Positions 43,791-43,810 of a stretch of DNA of 43,810 nucleotides are shown here, piece after piece. Within the stretch, counting starts at the first letter, position 1; every line of letters starts with the position of its first letter. The notes below the pieces were generated by a model that saw only the letters and a program-made list of their open reading frames with translations, made no database searches and had not been told where the DNA came from. The position numbers were made by a program, and so were the translations under genes. The stretch is from Bacillota bacterium. Its GTDB lineage: Bacteria; Bacillota; Sulfobacillia; Fermentithermobacillales; Fermentithermobacillaceae. The stretch covers positions 1 to 43,810 of the forward strand of contig DUVI01000053.1 of the NCBI GenBank assembly GCA_012841065.1. Direction: 5' to 3'.

Positions 43791-43810
43791 TGATCTCGTC
43801 TCCTCCTCCC
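43783..43810 (-). CDS. fliG: Flagellar motor switch protein FliG, last codons only
   Basis: Only eight full codons and a TAG stop (43783-43785) are inside the window, encoding GGGDEIIV. FliG proteins of Firmicutes commonly end in a Gly/Glu-rich tail and a hydrophobic VIV, and fliG is the gene normally just upstream of fliH. The call depends on position plus that short tail. Confidence 0.65.

Overview
The window reads as chromosomal DNA from a Gram-positive, flagellated member of the Firmicutes (Clostridia-like). This rests on a PyrR attenuator, an ileS T-box leader, a PolC-type replicase, an ECF folate transporter component, a short EF-Ts, the classic rpsB-tsf-pyrH-frr-uppS-cdsA order and a clostridial-style fla operon. 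Base composition and codon use look even throughout. I see no transposase, integrase, phage gene or CRISPR array. Most genes are on the minus strand.

Region 1 (1-7.6 kb, minus strand): a pyrR-pyrB-pyrC pyrimidine operon behind a promoter and PyrR-controlled terminator; a long-type ileS behind a T-box; a tRNA-Leu(GAG) with a near-consensus promoter; a 57-residue membrane ORF; and a patatin-like hydrolase.

Region 2 (7.7-13.9 kb, mixed strands): a DUF3048 lipoprotein, meso-DAP dehydrogenase, carbamate kinase, a D-Ala-D-Ala carboxypeptidase, a DUF523/TudS-like protein, tRNA-Leu(CAG), and a gene-free stretch that folds like a structured RNA, possibly 6S RNA. It ends with a FolT-type ECF substrate-binding component.

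Region 3 (13.9-25.95 kb, minus strand): an operon transcribed rpsB-tsf-pyrH-frr-uppS-cdsA-(AI-2E family)-dxr-rseP-ispG-polC. It joins translation, lipid and isoprenoid synthesis, membrane proteolysis and replication. Nine of its eleven genes appear to start with a codon other than ATG, one of them CTG. PolC lacks the 3'-5' exonuclease domain that normally interrupts its PHP domain.

Region 4 (25.97-43.8 kb, minus strand): a continuous flagellar operon, fliG(end)-fliH-fliI-fliJ-fliK-flgD-(TIGR02530-like)-flgE-motA-motB-fliL-fliM-fliN-fliO/P fusion-fliQ-fliR-flhB-flhA-pilZ-fliA/whiG-fapA-orf105. It encodes the switch, export ATPase complex, hook-length control, hook, stator, export gate, a c-di-GMP sensor and the flagellar sigma factor. 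flhF, flhG, flbD, a CheC-type fliY and che genes are absent from their usual slots. FliO and FliP are a single polypeptide. The operon ends about 130 bp upstream of rpsB with no obvious terminator between.
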